Part shown: piece after piece, positions 1 through 8,319 of the stretch
Layout of the letters: each line of letters starts with the position of its first letter
Position numbering within the stretch: position 1 is the stretch's first letter
DNA from: Pleurocapsa minor HA4230-MV1
GTDB lineage: Bacteria; Cyanobacteriota; Cyanobacteriia; Cyanobacteriales; Xenococcaceae
Direction: 5' to 3'
DNA length: 64,000 bases
Assembly: GCA_019359095.1 (NCBI GenBank)
Contig: JAHHHZ010000022.1
Span: 62,001-126,000, forward strand
The notes under the pieces: generated by a model
What the model saw: only the letters and a program-made list of their open reading frames with translations
Told to the model about the DNA's origin: nothing
Databases searched by the model: none
Made by a program: the position numbers and the translations under genes

Positions 1-171
1 AATACAGTCAAATACAGTCATCAAAACTTACGCAATTATACGTTATTTATCTAACCTAGATATTATTTACCGCAAAGAAGAATAACTTTGCAGTCTAAAC
101 ACTCAAAGTAATGCTTGTTACTCTCCTTTAAGTCTAATTTAGCAATCTCATTTACCCTCAGAAGCGAAATT

Positions 172-1740
172 ATGGAAAGCAGCGATTGTCACACCAACCC
201 AAAACTGAGCTTGAGTTTACGCCAGTTATCGCGACTAAACCGATTGACTAATTTGCTCCTGATGGCATCGATTATTACTTTGTCCTGTAGTATTGTCCTG
301 CAAGCCAATCCAATCATGGCACAAGAGATTGCTCAATCTCCTTCTTTAGATAAAAATAACAATACTATTTATGTCGATCCTCAAGGCGGTGATGATAATC
401 GACTAGGTAAAAAAACATCTCCCCTGCAAACCATTACTCAAGCATTAAAAGTAGCTGCTGCTGGCAGTACGATTCAGTTAGCCAGTGGGACATATAGCGA
501 AGCAACAGGAGAAACCTTTCCCCTGGTACTTGATAATCAGATTGTTCTCCAAGGCGATCCCCAAAATCAAGGATACAAAACAATTATTCAAGGAGATGGT
601 TACTTCCTCAGTCCTACAGGTGCAGGACAAAATGTAGCGATCGCTGCACTCAAAGATGCAGGCGGAATCACTGGTATTACTGTCACCAACAATCACTCTA
701 GGGGACACGGTATTTGGGTTGAATCTGCTAGTCCCCAAATAGTCAGCAATACCTTAACCCGCAATGGTAATACAGGCGTTTCTGTTAACGGTCAAAGTTC
801 TCCATTAATCGAAAATAATTATTTTTACAACAATTTGGGTAACGGGTTACTAGTCTACGGTGATTCTCAACCTGAAGTAATTAAAAATACCTTTGAAGAA
901 ACAGGGTTTGGTATTAGCTTAGTGCAACATGCTGCTGCTAAGATTAGCGAAAATCTCTTTGATGGCAATCGCATTGGGATTATTTTGGAAGGTAGTTCCC
1001 AAGGAATTTTGCGCCAGAACGAAATTATTAATTCTGGTGAAGCTGGCTTAATGGCGATCGCTGAATCTCGCGTCGATCTTGGCACTGATGATGAACCTGG
1101 TAACAATGTCTTTCGCAGCAATAGAAAGTTAGATATTCAAAACGCTACTAGTAGCGAAATTGTGGCAGTAGGCACAGAAGTTCAAGGAGAAACCCAAGGG
1201 GACATTAATTTTGTTCAAGGAACATCTGTTGTAAGTAATGTAAGTAACGATAATTCCTTGAAGGATTTAGCACCTTTACCTCCTCTACCTCCTCGCCGAG
1301 ATCTGCCACCGCCTGTAGCTCAACCTGCAACCCCCACATCAATAGAACCCGCGCCAGCCGATTTACCGGCACCGCCACCTGTAATAGCCAGCAGCACTAG
1401 TGACATTAATACAGATAACAATAATAAAGAGTTAGTATTTAGATCTTCCTCAGATTCTCTAGAAACTGCCGAGCCAGAAAATTCCCATGTCTTACCCGTA
1501 CCATCCCCACCGACTATTAGCAGCTCTTCTAGCACAGCTCAAGTTAAATACAAAGTCTTAGTAGAAGTCTTAGATGATGAAGAAGCAGATGAAGTGCGAT
1601 CGCTTTATCCTGAAGCTTTTGAAACCATTTTAGGCGGGGAATCTTGGCTACAGGTAGGTGCTTTTAGTAATCGGGATAAAGCCAAACGAGCAGAACAAAA
1701 CTTGGTCGATCTGGGTTTAGCAACTTATCTTTTAGAATAG
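172..1740 (+). CDS. Secreted right-handed beta-helix protein (DUF1565-like) with C-terminal SPOR-like segment
   Basis: A 522-residue protein if started at the ATG at 172; an upstream in-frame ATG at 115 would add 19 residues. A signal peptide is visible (NLLLMASIITLSCSIVL, then NPIMAQE as likely cleavage region). The next part matches the DUF1565 pattern (IYVDPQGGDD, then SPLQTITQAL), followed by repeated N-rich turns typical of a parallel beta-helix. A Pro-rich linker (about residues 370-440) leads to a C-terminal segment with SWLQVGAFSNRDKA, which looks like a SPOR (peptidoglycan-binding) domain. Inference: an exported envelope protein, perhaps held at peptidoglycan; its substrate is unknown. 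It stands upstream of the acidic hypothetical gene at 1808. Confidence 0.8.
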   Translation: MESSDCHTNPKLSLSLRQLSRLNRLTNLLLMASIITLSCSIVLQANPIMAQEIAQSPSLDKNNNTIYVDPQGGDDNRLGKKTSPLQTITQALKVAAAGSTIQLASGTYSEATGETFPLVLDNQIVLQGDPQNQGYKTIIQGDGYFLSPTGAGQNVAIAALKDAGGITGITVTNNHSRGHGIWVESASPQIVSNTLTRNGNTGVSVNGQSSPLIENNYFYNNLGNGLLVYGDSQPEVIKNTFEETGFGISLVQHAAAKISENLFDGNRIGIILEGSSQGILRQNEIINSGEAGLMAIAESRVDLGTDDEPGNNVFRSNRKLDIQNATSSEIVAVGTEVQGETQGDINFVQGTSVVSNVSNDNSLKDLAPLPPLPPRRDLPPPVAQPATPTSIEPAPADLPAPPPVIASSTSDINTDNNNKELVFRSSSDSLETAEPENSHVLPVPSPPTISSSSSTAQVKYKVLVEVLDDEEADEVRSLYPEAFETILGGESWLQVGAFSNRDKAKRAEQNLVDLGLATYLLE

Positions 1741-1807
1741 ATGTCTAAACAGAGGTAGATGCTTTGTCCTCATCAACTCTGATAATCAATTAATTACTGG
1801 AAAAACA

Positions 1808-2338
1808 ATGACCACAATTGTTAAGCACCGTCGCACAGGTAACGAATATATTTTGTTAGGCATTAATGGTGAGACAAACAAAGCTAATCCATCTCGCTTT
1901 ATTAGTGAGCTGTTTAATCAGGAAAAGTCAGAAGTATCTTGTTCAGCAACAGTTTGTGATGTTCAGGGCAATATTTTTCTTGCTTATATTGATGATCTGG
2001 TGGTAACTGAGATAGACGGGGTTAAACCCGCCGAAATTCTGCCTGAAGCTACTTTTGAAGCCGTAAATGATAGTTCGCGATCGCGCAGCGGAGGCGGAGC
2101 CTCATCGCCAAATTCTAAAGGATTTGCACCTCCAGGCGCGCCTGTGGAGGTTGTCCAATCACCAGTTACTGAGTTTGATGAGGAGGATTTTGACGAGGAA
2201 GATTTTGAGGATGAAGATGAAGATGAACTCGATCTAGAAAGTTCTGAACCAACTGTAGCAAAGGTTTCTGTAGATGTTGTTAATAGTCTAGATGCAGCAG
2301 ATCGCGATCGTATTAATGATGATGAAGATTGGATCTAA
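1808..2338 (+). CDS. Conserved acidic hypothetical protein
   Basis: 176 residues. The first ~75 residues look folded (TTIVKHRRTGNEYILLGING at the start); the rest is low complexity with a long Asp/Glu run near residues 120-155 (DEEDFDEEDFEDEDEDE). The linker between the two is encoded by repeat-like DNA: a HIP1-containing block at 2075-2109 and a 22-bp near-palindrome at 2129-2150, both read in frame. I recognise no catalytic motif. The start ATG lies 67 bases after the preceding stop, so co-transcription with the beta-helix gene is possible. Confidence 0.6.
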   Translation: MTTIVKHRRTGNEYILLGINGETNKANPSRFISELFNQEKSEVSCSATVCDVQGNIFLAYIDDLVVTEIDGVKPAEILPEATFEAVNDSSRSRSGGGASSPNSKGFAPPGAPVEVVQSPVTEFDEEDFDEEDFEDEDEDELDLESSEPTVAKVSVDVVNSLDAADRDRINDDEDWI

Positions 2339-2412
2339 ATCTTGCCACCCGATCTTAAGCTCTCAGGTATTTAATTTGTTGATTGAGATTGACGCGGTGA
2401 CGGGGTGATATC

Positions 2413-2502
2413 AAGTCCGCTTGATTACTTCTTATAAGATCTTTGCGCCTTTGCGTCTTTGCGCGAGTTTTGATTGGGATTGTCTAAACGGACTTCATAT
2501 GA
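2413..2502. repeat. Dispersed repeat, copy A (bounded by AAGTCCG / CGGACTT)
   Basis: Starts AAGTCCGCTTGATTACTTC and ends TAAACGGACTTCATATGA, with a CTTTGCG-rich core. A second, longer copy is at 41338-41496. The outer ends are the two halves of the palindrome that is found intact at 7162-7181. It fills most of the 319-bp gap between the acidic protein gene and sigF. Confidence 0.75.
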
Positions 2503-2532
2503 TGAGAAGAGAGGGAGAAAGTTTAAAAAAAT

Positions 2533-2556
2533 AAGCATCTAAATATATAGATGCTT
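2533..2556 (-). terminator. Rho-independent terminator of sigF
   Basis: A 9-bp perfect stem (AAGCATCTA / TAGATGCTT) with a 6-nt loop. On the minus strand it is followed directly by ATTTTTTTAAAC, giving the U-run expected for an intrinsic terminator. It lies about 100 bases past the sigF stop. Confidence 0.75.
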
Positions 2557-2657
2557 GCTCAATAGACTATCGAAACTGTTTTAAGAAATAATATATAAGA
2601 AATAATATATTTTCAAACCAATAAAATTAACTATATCTAATCTAAATTAGTAGGCTT

Positions 2658-3425
2658 TCATGCCACTTGATGTTCTAACATTGCACCTAACTGTTCGATC
2701 CCTTTATGTAAATGTCTAGTAACAGTCATGGGACTAATGCCAATATGTTTAGCAGCTTCTTTACGGGGTAGATCCCAAAGAAATACACATTCGATCGCCG
2801 CTTTGGTTTTATCTTCTAATTGGTTCATGGCTCTTTGTAGCTGAAGCTTATCATCTTCTAGTTTACGTTGTTTCATATAGTTTGGATCGGCGATCGTGTC
2901 ACCAAAAGTAATTGATGAATCCAACGAATTATTAACTACTGCATCTAAACTAATTGGCAGACGATTTTGCAAGGCTAGCTGACACTCACTCCATTCTGCT
3001 AAAGGAATACCCAAACCAGCAGCTAATTCAGTATCTTTAGGTAAACGTCCTAGTTGTTCAATTAAATCTTTACGTAGTTTTTTACCTCTAGCATAAAGTT
3101 CTTGCCACCTGCGGGGAATCCGCATCATGCTACCTTTATCTCTTAAATAGTGCAGCATTTCACCACGAATATAAGGAATCGCAAAAGAACTAAATGCTGC
3201 TCCCTGCAAAGGATCGAATCTTTCGATCGCTCTAATCAAACCTAAATAACCAATTTGTTCTAAATCTTCATAAGGTTCAGCACATTTACGACAGATTTGA
3301 TGTGCTACTTTTCTAACTAAACCTATATTTAACTCAACTAATTTATTACGTAATTTTAGAGAAGGATGGCGATGGTAATTTTGCAGCAATTCCATGCAGC
3401 GATAACTAAGAGTTTGTGTAGCCAT
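2658..3425 (-). CDS. sigF: RNA polymerase sigma factor, group 3, SigF type
   Basis: 255 residues, the normal size for sporulation/stress-type (SigB/F/G) sigma factors, with no region 1.1. Region 2 is clear (EDLEQIGYLGLIRAIERFD, then FSSFAIPYIRGEMLHYLRD), followed by region 3 (PRRWQELYARGKKLRKDL) and the region 4 helix-turn-helix (LPRKEAAKHIGISPMTVTRH). In other cyanobacteria SigF controls pilin genes, motility and surface properties, which is notable because a pilus chemotaxis operon lies 9 kb away. Start: ATG at 3425. A terminator follows at 2533-2556. No anti-sigma gene is adjacent. Confidence 0.85.
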   Translation of the reverse strand: MATQTLSYRCMELLQNYHRHPSLKLRNKLVELNIGLVRKVAHQICRKCAEPYEDLEQIGYLGLIRAIERFDPLQGAAFSSFAIPYIRGEMLHYLRDKGSMMRIPRRWQELYARGKKLRKDLIEQLGRLPKDTELAAGLGIPLAEWSECQLALQNRLPISLDAVVNNSLDSSITFGDTIADPNYMKQRKLEDDKLQLQRAMNQLEDKTKAAIECVFLWDLPRKEAAKHIGISPMTVTRHLHKGIEQLGAMLEHQVA

Positions 3426-3832
3426 AACAAAAAGTTTTTGGGATCAACAATCTATGTATATGAATCTAAATCTCATTTTCTGTTGAGAATAGAAACAATA
3501 CCATCGTTGTTTTACGGAAAAAACTTAATTAAAATTTTGTATTCTCCGAACAAATACGTATTTTACGTTTGGCTATCTCTTAATTTTATTAGTTAATAAA
3601 GTGCTTATTTTAATCTAATTAAATGTAGCTTTTAACAAGTATAATTCTTTACTCAACTAAGAGTTGTGACTTTGAGTATTTAATCTTCTTCTTAGTAAAA
3701 ATGCTTAGATTAATGATGATTTTATTAAAAAGCAAACAATAAGAATTAATAGCTTAATTAAAATAAAAATAGGAAGAGAAATTTCTCTTCCTGTACTGTA
3801 AAAAATATTTGGATTTAGATTGAGTTATAAAG
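3426..3832. other. Intergenic region, AT-rich, upstream of sigF
   Basis: Contains the terminator of the synthase gene (3771-3792) and the minus-strand upstream region of sigF. The rest is AT-rich, and I see no convincing gene, RNA or repeat. An open frame over 3366-3596 on the plus strand overlaps the sigF start and has no protein-like features. Confidence 0.5.
3771..3792 (-). terminator. Intrinsic terminator after the ACP-oxoamine synthase gene
   Basis: A 22-bp perfect palindrome beginning AGGAAGAGAAA. On the minus strand it is followed by ATTTTTATTTTAA. It lies 40 bases after the stop of the gene at 3833, the right place and orientation for its terminator. Confidence 0.8.
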
Positions 3833-5437
3833 TTATAGTTTGTTCAATTCGTCAGCAAGAATCTCAATAGTTGAACGAATTTGCGCTTCAGTATGATTGC
3901 AGGTAATAAAAAATCTTAACCTAGCAGCATTTTGCGGTACGGAAGGATAAATCATAAACGGCACGTTAATTCCTCTTTTAAACAAATTTTGCGATAGCTG
4001 AATTGATTTAAGAGAGTCCCCGACAATAATTGGGATTACAGGAGAATCTTGGCTCATGCCAGTATCTAAACCCTGTTCTTGAGCTAAGTCTAAAAATAAT
4101 TTTGCTCTAGCTTGAAGGGTAGTTGCTCTGGCTGGCTCGGCTTTTAGCACCCGCACCGCTGCTAGAGTTGCAGCAGCATTAGGAGGAGACATACCAACAC
4201 TAAACACGAAACCTGGGGCAGTATATTTAAGATATTCTACTAGAGCAGATGAACCTGCAATATAGCCACCACAGCTAGCAAAAGACTTACTCAGAGTTCC
4301 CATCCACAAATCGATATCATTAGGATCGAGATTGTAGTATTCGCTGATACCTCTACCAGTCTTGCCGATCGTGCCAATAGAATGAGCCTCATCTACCATT
4401 AGAAAGGTCTTATACTTCTGTTTAACTTTAACTACGGCAGGCAGGTTAGCCACATCACCATCAGTGCTGTAAACCCCTTCAATGACGATTAAGACTCTTT
4501 GATAACGATGACGGCGATCGCTGAGGATTTTTTCTAAAGCTTCGACATCATTGTGCGGAAAGGCAACTAAGCTAGCTCCAGAGAGAAAACACCCCTGAAG
4601 AATACTGTTATGACTCAGTGCGTCATAGATAACTAGATCTCCTTTGCCGAACAAATGACCAATAGTAGTGACGTTAGTTGCATGACCACCAACTAAAACA
4701 ATACTCTCTTCTACACCTATAAAATCAGCCAGTTCTCGCTCCAGTTCTCTATGTAAAGGTTTTTCCCCAGAGATTAAGCGACTGGCACAGGCAGAAGTTC
4801 CGTATCGATCGATCGCCTCCTTGGCAGCCTGAGTCACCTGGGGATCGCCACACATACCGATGTAATTATAGGTAGCAAAATTAATTAGTTCACGACCATC
4901 AATGGTAGTGCGATCGTTAACTATTCCCTCTTGAGGAACAAAAAAGGGATTACCATTACCTAAGCTAGCAACCTGTTCTTGTTGAGCTAATAATTTTTTA
5001 TATTCGGGAAATTCGTTAAATTGATAATTTTCTAAAGGTATATTAGAGATAAAATCTGAGCTATGACTGGGTAAAGCTTGAAGTTCTAAAGTATCAGCCT
5101 GGTTGTCAGATAAGTTTCCCTTAGCTAAATATTGAGCTAGAGTTTCAATGTTCTGATAGTCCCATAACAGGGTAGGAGGCAGACGGCAACTAAGATAATC
5201 TTCCAAATCTCCCGATAGGTTGATTGCTTCGGCCGATTCCAAACCGTATTCCTCAAAATCTTGTCCGACATCAATTTGATTTGGTTCAATCTCCAGCACT
5301 TCTGCTAGCTTATCAATGAGCCAACCCTGTATTGCTTCAGCTTTTGTCGCAGTACTTAAAACGCTAGATTGAGCGTTATTATTAGCAGAAACATTGGTGC
5401 TGTCTTTGCCATTTAAAGTTTCGTTGAATAGTGTCAT
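3833..5437 (-). CDS. ACP-fused alpha-oxoamine synthase (PLP enzyme, BioF/serine palmitoyltransferase-like)
   Basis: 534 residues from the ATG at 5437, chosen because AGGAG lies 6 bases upstream; the open frame extends to a GTG at 5455. Residues ~35-110 form an acyl carrier domain with phosphopantetheine site GLESAEAINLSGDLEDYL (Ser ~68). Residues ~170-534 are a fold-type I PLP alpha-oxoamine synthase: SHNS (~275), VDEAHSIG (~348) and the PLP lysine in GTLSKSFASCGG (~384). Family members condense an acyl thioester with an amino acid, with loss of CO2. The fused carrier suggests the acyl group is presented in cis. Biotin synthesis is unlikely as its role, because BioF normally has no carrier domain. 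It lies downstream of a group 2 sigma gene and a hidden small ORF on the same strand. Confidence 0.8.
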   Translation of the reverse strand: MTLFNETLNGKDSTNVSANNNAQSSVLSTATKAEAIQGWLIDKLAEVLEIEPNQIDVGQDFEEYGLESAEAINLSGDLEDYLSCRLPPTLLWDYQNIETLAQYLAKGNLSDNQADTLELQALPSHSSDFISNIPLENYQFNEFPEYKKLLAQQEQVASLGNGNPFFVPQEGIVNDRTTIDGRELINFATYNYIGMCGDPQVTQAAKEAIDRYGTSACASRLISGEKPLHRELERELADFIGVEESIVLVGGHATNVTTIGHLFGKGDLVIYDALSHNSILQGCFLSGASLVAFPHNDVEALEKILSDRRHRYQRVLIVIEGVYSTDGDVANLPAVVKVKQKYKTFLMVDEAHSIGTIGKTGRGISEYYNLDPNDIDLWMGTLSKSFASCGGYIAGSSALVEYLKYTAPGFVFSVGMSPPNAAATLAAVRVLKAEPARATTLQARAKLFLDLAQEQGLDTGMSQDSPVIPIIVGDSLKSIQLSQNLFKRGINVPFMIYPSVPQNAARLRFFITCNHTEAQIRSTIEILADELNKL

Positions 5438-5531
5438 TGTATACTCCTGCACCACTAAATTAAGAATTCACTGAGGAGAATTCTCTTCCCCATCGAGAAA
5501 AGAAATCCTGCGGGTCATTAAATCTGTTGGT

Positions 5532-5654
5532 CTAGCCGACACCTTCGAGACCATAATCGCTCACGATGGTTATTTTGCCATGAACCCCCACTAAAATACC
5601 AGGGTATTCAGCAGGGGTTAGTTTTAGTTGCTTATTTGGCAATCTTAAGATAAT
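5532..5654 (-). CDS. Candidate 40-residue protein with ATT start, RBS sequestered in a hairpin
   Basis: No ATG or TTG lies at usable distance, but GGGAGG sits 5 bases before an ATT codon at 5654. From there 40 codons run to TAG. The product begins IILRLPNKQLKLTPAEYPG and ends VSDYGLEGVG, a balanced soluble composition with beta-strand character. The frame is closed by TAG 14 codons upstream of the ATT, and the only in-frame GTG codons fall at codon 22 or later. The RBS is the 3' side of the hairpin at 5655-5733. The gene lies between a group 2 sigma gene (106 bp) and the ACP-synthase gene (95 bp), all on one strand. I do not recognise the family. ATT starts are known for infC, where they are under IF3 control. 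Confidence 0.45.
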   Translation of the reverse strand: MILRLPNKQLKLTPAEYPGILVGVHGKITIVSDYGLEGVG

Positions 5655-5733
5655 GGCGACCTCCCTTCCTGTTATAAATAAACAAATCTACTGAATAATA
5701 GATCGAATTTATAACAAACTTGGGGAGATCGCC
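5655..5733 (-). promoter_or_regulatory. Long RNA hairpin that would sequester the RBS of the small ORF
   Basis: On the minus strand GGCGATCTCCC (5733-5723) pairs with GGGAGGTCGCC (5665-5655): 11 bp with one G-U. Inside it GTTATAAAT / ATTTATAAC pair for 9 bp, and ATCTA / TAGAT for 5 bp at the tip. The GGGAGG of the 3' arm is the only good RBS for the ATT-start ORF, whose start codon follows the stem directly. There is no U-run after it, so a terminator role is less likely than translational control (an RNA thermometer or protein-bound element). Confidence 0.6.
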
Positions 5734-5760
5734 AGTAATTCCTGAAAATATCTGCTAACT

Positions 5761-6729
5761 TTAGCTAGCTACATACTCTCTAACGTAGTTTCTACGTCTT
5801 CTCAATTGAGCTAAAGCCTGATGCTCTAACTGACGTACACGCTCGCGACTAATGCTCATTCTCTGACCAATTTTTGCCAGAGAAAGCTCATTCCCATCAT
5901 CCAAACCAAAGCGTAAAGCAATGACTTCTTGTTGCTGAGGGGATAAATCTGCCATCAGACTATATAAGTCTTGGCGCAATAGCTGCTGAGTTGCATAGTG
6001 ATCGGGAGAAATCCCATCATCTTCCAATAATTCAGATAATTCAGTGTCTTGGTTTTCCCCTACTCGAACATCTAAAGAGATCGGCTGACGAGCAATACTA
6101 AGATATTCACGAATCTGTTCTGGCTTAAGCTCTAATTCTTGAGCAATTTCAGCTACTTCTGCACTACGTCCGAGCTTTTGGGCTAGCTCTCGCTGAGTTT
6201 TCTTAATTTTGTTCAGCTTTTCCGTAATGTGGATGGGTAGGCGGATGGTACGAGCTTGTTGAGCGATCGCTCTTGTGATCGCCTGGCGAATCCACCAGTA
6301 GGCATAGGTGGAAAACTTATATCCTCTGGTGGGGTCAAATTTTTCCACACCTCTTTCTAAACCAAGACTACCTTCTTGAATCAGATCGAGAAATTCCATA
6401 TTGCGCTTTTGATATTTTTTGGCGATCGCCACTACTAAACGCAGGTTTGCCTCGATCATCTTTCGCTTGGCTCTTTCACCTTGTTTAATGATCCTGTTAA
6501 GTTCAATTTCACTCAGTTGGACATTGGCTGCCCACTCCTTCAGGCTGAGTTCGCTTCCTAACTCTTCTTTTTCAGCTAACAGGGTCATCATTTTCTGCAC
6601 TTGCTTCCCATAAACAATTTCTTGCTCGTGGGTTAATAAAGGTACTCGCCCAATTTCGTGCAAATAGTTTCTCACCATATCTGCTGAATAGTTTCCTTTG
6701 GTTGTTTTGGCAATTTTAGCTTTAGGCAT
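5761..6729 (-). CDS. RNA polymerase sigma factor, RpoD-like group 2 (SigB/SigD type)
   Basis: 322 residues. It starts with region 1.2 ([17 protein letters not shown]) and lacks the long region 1.1 of the principal sigma factor. It has region 2.3-2.4 ([35 protein letters not shown]), region 3, and region 4 ([20 protein letters not shown]). This size and domain set is typical of cyanobacterial group 2 sigma factors, which mediate stress, light and nutrient responses. I cannot assign SigB, C, D or E with confidence. The start ATG at 6729 fits the family N-terminus. The gene is followed on the same strand by the hairpin/small ORF and the ACP-synthase gene. Confidence 0.88.
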   Translation of the reverse strand: MPKAKIAKTTKGNYSADMVRNYLHEIGRVPLLTHEQEIVYGKQVQKMMTLLAEKEELGSELSLKEWAANVQLSEIELNRIIKQGERAKRKMIEANLRLVVAIAKKYQKRNMEFLDLIQEGSLGLERGVEKFDPTRGYKFSTYAYWWIRQAITRAIAQQARTIRLPIHITEKLNKIKKTQRELAQKLGRSAEVAEIAQELELKPEQIREYLSIARQPISLDVRVGENQDTELSELLEDDGISPDHYATQQLLRQDLYSLMADLSPQQQEVIALRFGLDDGNELSLAKIGQRMSISRERVRQLEHQALAQLRRRRNYVREYVAS

Positions 6730-7102
6730 TTGTACAGTTATGACTCCTTATGAACTTCAAAAGTCAGCGATACTTCTAAATCAATTAATTTGAATCCGAC
6801 TAGTAAGTTTAGACGCGGAGGTGACAATAAAGGTTCAACTCGATCTAACCAAAATATTTAGTAAAAGTTAAATAACTTATTCCTGATATTTTTAAGCTGT
6901 CTAATATATTGAATGTGACAGTATTGCTACTATTCTTATATAATGCCTAGAAAATATCGATCTATCTACTTATTTTTGAGGTGGATTGCCGAACTTTAGA
7001 AGTAGTGTTTAAGGTAATTTAATCACTCTGGAATGAGTGGCAGAGGTTTTAGCTGCACAATTCTATTTCAGTCAATATTAATTTTTTCACTCGCTCATCA
7101 AT

Positions 7103-7236
7103 CAGGGCTATTTCGTTCTAACTGTAGTGAACCAAGAAATAAATTTCTTGGCTTAAAATTAAAGTCCGTTTAAACGGACTTAATCTACTTAGACAGAGAA
7201 TTTATTCTCTGGATATATAAGAATGAAATAGCCCTG
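7103..7236. mobile_element. MITE-like element with 17-bp terminal inverted repeats
   Basis: The left end CAGGGCTATTTCGTTCT (7103-7119) and right end AGAATGAAATAGCCCTG (7220-7236) are inverted repeats with one mismatch. The 134-bp interior has no ORF and holds three hairpins: 7132-7151, 7162-7181 and 7194-7211. The flanks CTCATCAAT and CTCAATCAAT may be an imperfect target duplication of 9-10 bp. Ends plus duplication suggest a non-autonomous element moved by a transposase encoded elsewhere. It sits in the 604-bp gap (6730-7333) between the sigma gene and the RDD gene; I see nothing else there. Confidence 0.65.
7162..7181. repeat. 20-bp palindrome AAGTCCGTTTAAACGGACTT
   Basis: A perfect palindrome inside the MITE-like element. 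Its halves recur as the outer borders of the dispersed repeats at 2413-2502 and 41338-41496, where they are separated by 90-160 bp of other sequence. Confidence 0.8.
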
Positions 7237-7333
7237 CTCAATCAATGCTTAGAATCACAGTTTCTAATAGTGAATAAAGCTAGACTCAAAGCCTAAATGA
7301 ATTATGATAATTTTTCTAGGCTAATAAATATCT

Positions 7334-8110
7334 ATGCGTTTTTTTAACCAAATTAATTTACAAACTCCAGAAAGCGTTGAACTTGAGTTCACTTTAGCGG
7401 GAATTGGCAATCGTTCTTTTGCCCTAATAATTGACTATATAATTTTTGGTTTGACAATTTTACTAGTTTGGTCGCTTAGTGCTTTTTTGGCTTTCCAGCT
7501 AGTTCCTAATTTAATTGGCAATGGATTTTCAGATCGTTTAGCACAGTGGATCTGGGCAATTCAGTCAATGACTACCTTTGCGATCTACGTGGGCTACTTT
7601 GTAGTTTTAGAAACTTTGTGGCAAGGACAAACTCCAGGTAAAAAATGGACAAAAATTAGAGTTATTCGCGATAATGGCAAGCCAGAAAGACTACCTCAAG
7701 CAATTTTGCGAGCCTTACTGCGACCAGTAGACGATATGTTATTTATTGGTGTATTTTTTATTATTTTTACTCCACAAGAAAAGCGTCTGGGGGATATGTT
7801 AGCAGGAACAATTGTCGTTCAGGAAGAAGCAGCAAAACTAACAGTTGAGATTTCTACTGAGGCTGAAGATTTAGCAGTTCAACTGAGAATGGAAGCCGAA
7901 ATTGACAATTTACTTCCAGAAGACTTCGCCACCATCCGCGATTTTCTCCAACGACGCAAAAACATTATGTTGGAATATCAACACCAACTTAGTCGTAAAT
8001 TAGCCGAACAGGTTCGGGAAATTATTCTGTTAGATAATGTACCAGAAGGTTATAGTAACAGTCAGTTTTTAGAGGCTACTTATTTAGCTTATCAGCAGGA
8101 CAAGATATAG
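7334..8110 (+). CDS. RDD family membrane protein
   Basis: 258 residues. The N-terminal half carries the RDD domain: RSFALIIDYIIFGLTILLVW with the R and D residues, a second membrane segment near residue 80 (MTTFAIYVGYFVVLETLW), the GQTPGKKWTKIRVI motif, and a third segment with FIGVFFIIFTPQEKRLGDML. The C-terminal ~80 residues are soluble and helical. RDD proteins are polytopic and some are linked to ion or solute transport; no substrate can be assigned here. The ATG at 7334 gives the expected short N-terminus. It is monocistronic: the next gene is on the opposite strand. Confidence 0.82.
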   Translation: MRFFNQINLQTPESVELEFTLAGIGNRSFALIIDYIIFGLTILLVWSLSAFLAFQLVPNLIGNGFSDRLAQWIWAIQSMTTFAIYVGYFVVLETLWQGQTPGKKWTKIRVIRDNGKPERLPQAILRALLRPVDDMLFIGVFFIIFTPQEKRLGDMLAGTIVVQEEAAKLTVEISTEAEDLAVQLRMEAEIDNLLPEDFATIRDFLQRRKNIMLEYQHQLSRKLAEQVREIILLDNVPEGYSNSQFLEATYLAYQQDKI

Positions 8111-8156
8111 CAGTCCTATTTGATTCATGAAACTACATTGATTGGTTTTTAGGTAG

Positions 8157-8245
8157 TCCTAAAGGATAAGCTCCGCAAATGCCGTGGCACATTGTACCCT
8201 TGTCCTAAAGGATAAGCTTCGCAAATGGTATACCGCTTCGCATAT
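8157..8245. repeat. Tandem copies of a short dispersed repeat (TCCTAAAGGAT family)
   Basis: TCCTAAAGGATAAGCTCCGC at 8157 recurs at 8203 with one change, 46 bp later. The block ends with ATACCGCTTCGCATAT (8230-8245), which also occurs at 41431-41446 and, inverted with one change, at 26417-26432. Non-coding and in a convergent intergenic space. Confidence 0.75.
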
Positions 8246-8273
8246 AGGTAGTAAGTAGTAGGTAGTAGGTAGT
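8246..8273. repeat. Heptanucleotide tandem repeat (AGGTAGT)4
   Basis: Four 7-bp units, one with a single change (AAGTAGT). This is the short tandemly repeated repetitive (STRR) type common in cyanobacteria. Confidence 0.85.
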
Positions 8274-8319
8274 AGAAATTTCTCATTTCATTTAGGATTG
8301 CGATAATCTCTTAACAAGT

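Noticed and set aside
5468-5518. 16-codon ORF (MTRRISFLDGEE...) between the small ORF and the ACP-synthase gene
   Set aside because: No RBS, very short, and in a different frame from the better supported ORF at 5532-5654.
6944-7000. 18-codon ORF starting MPRKYRSIYLF
   Set aside because: No ribosome site and chance length in AT-rich intergenic DNA.
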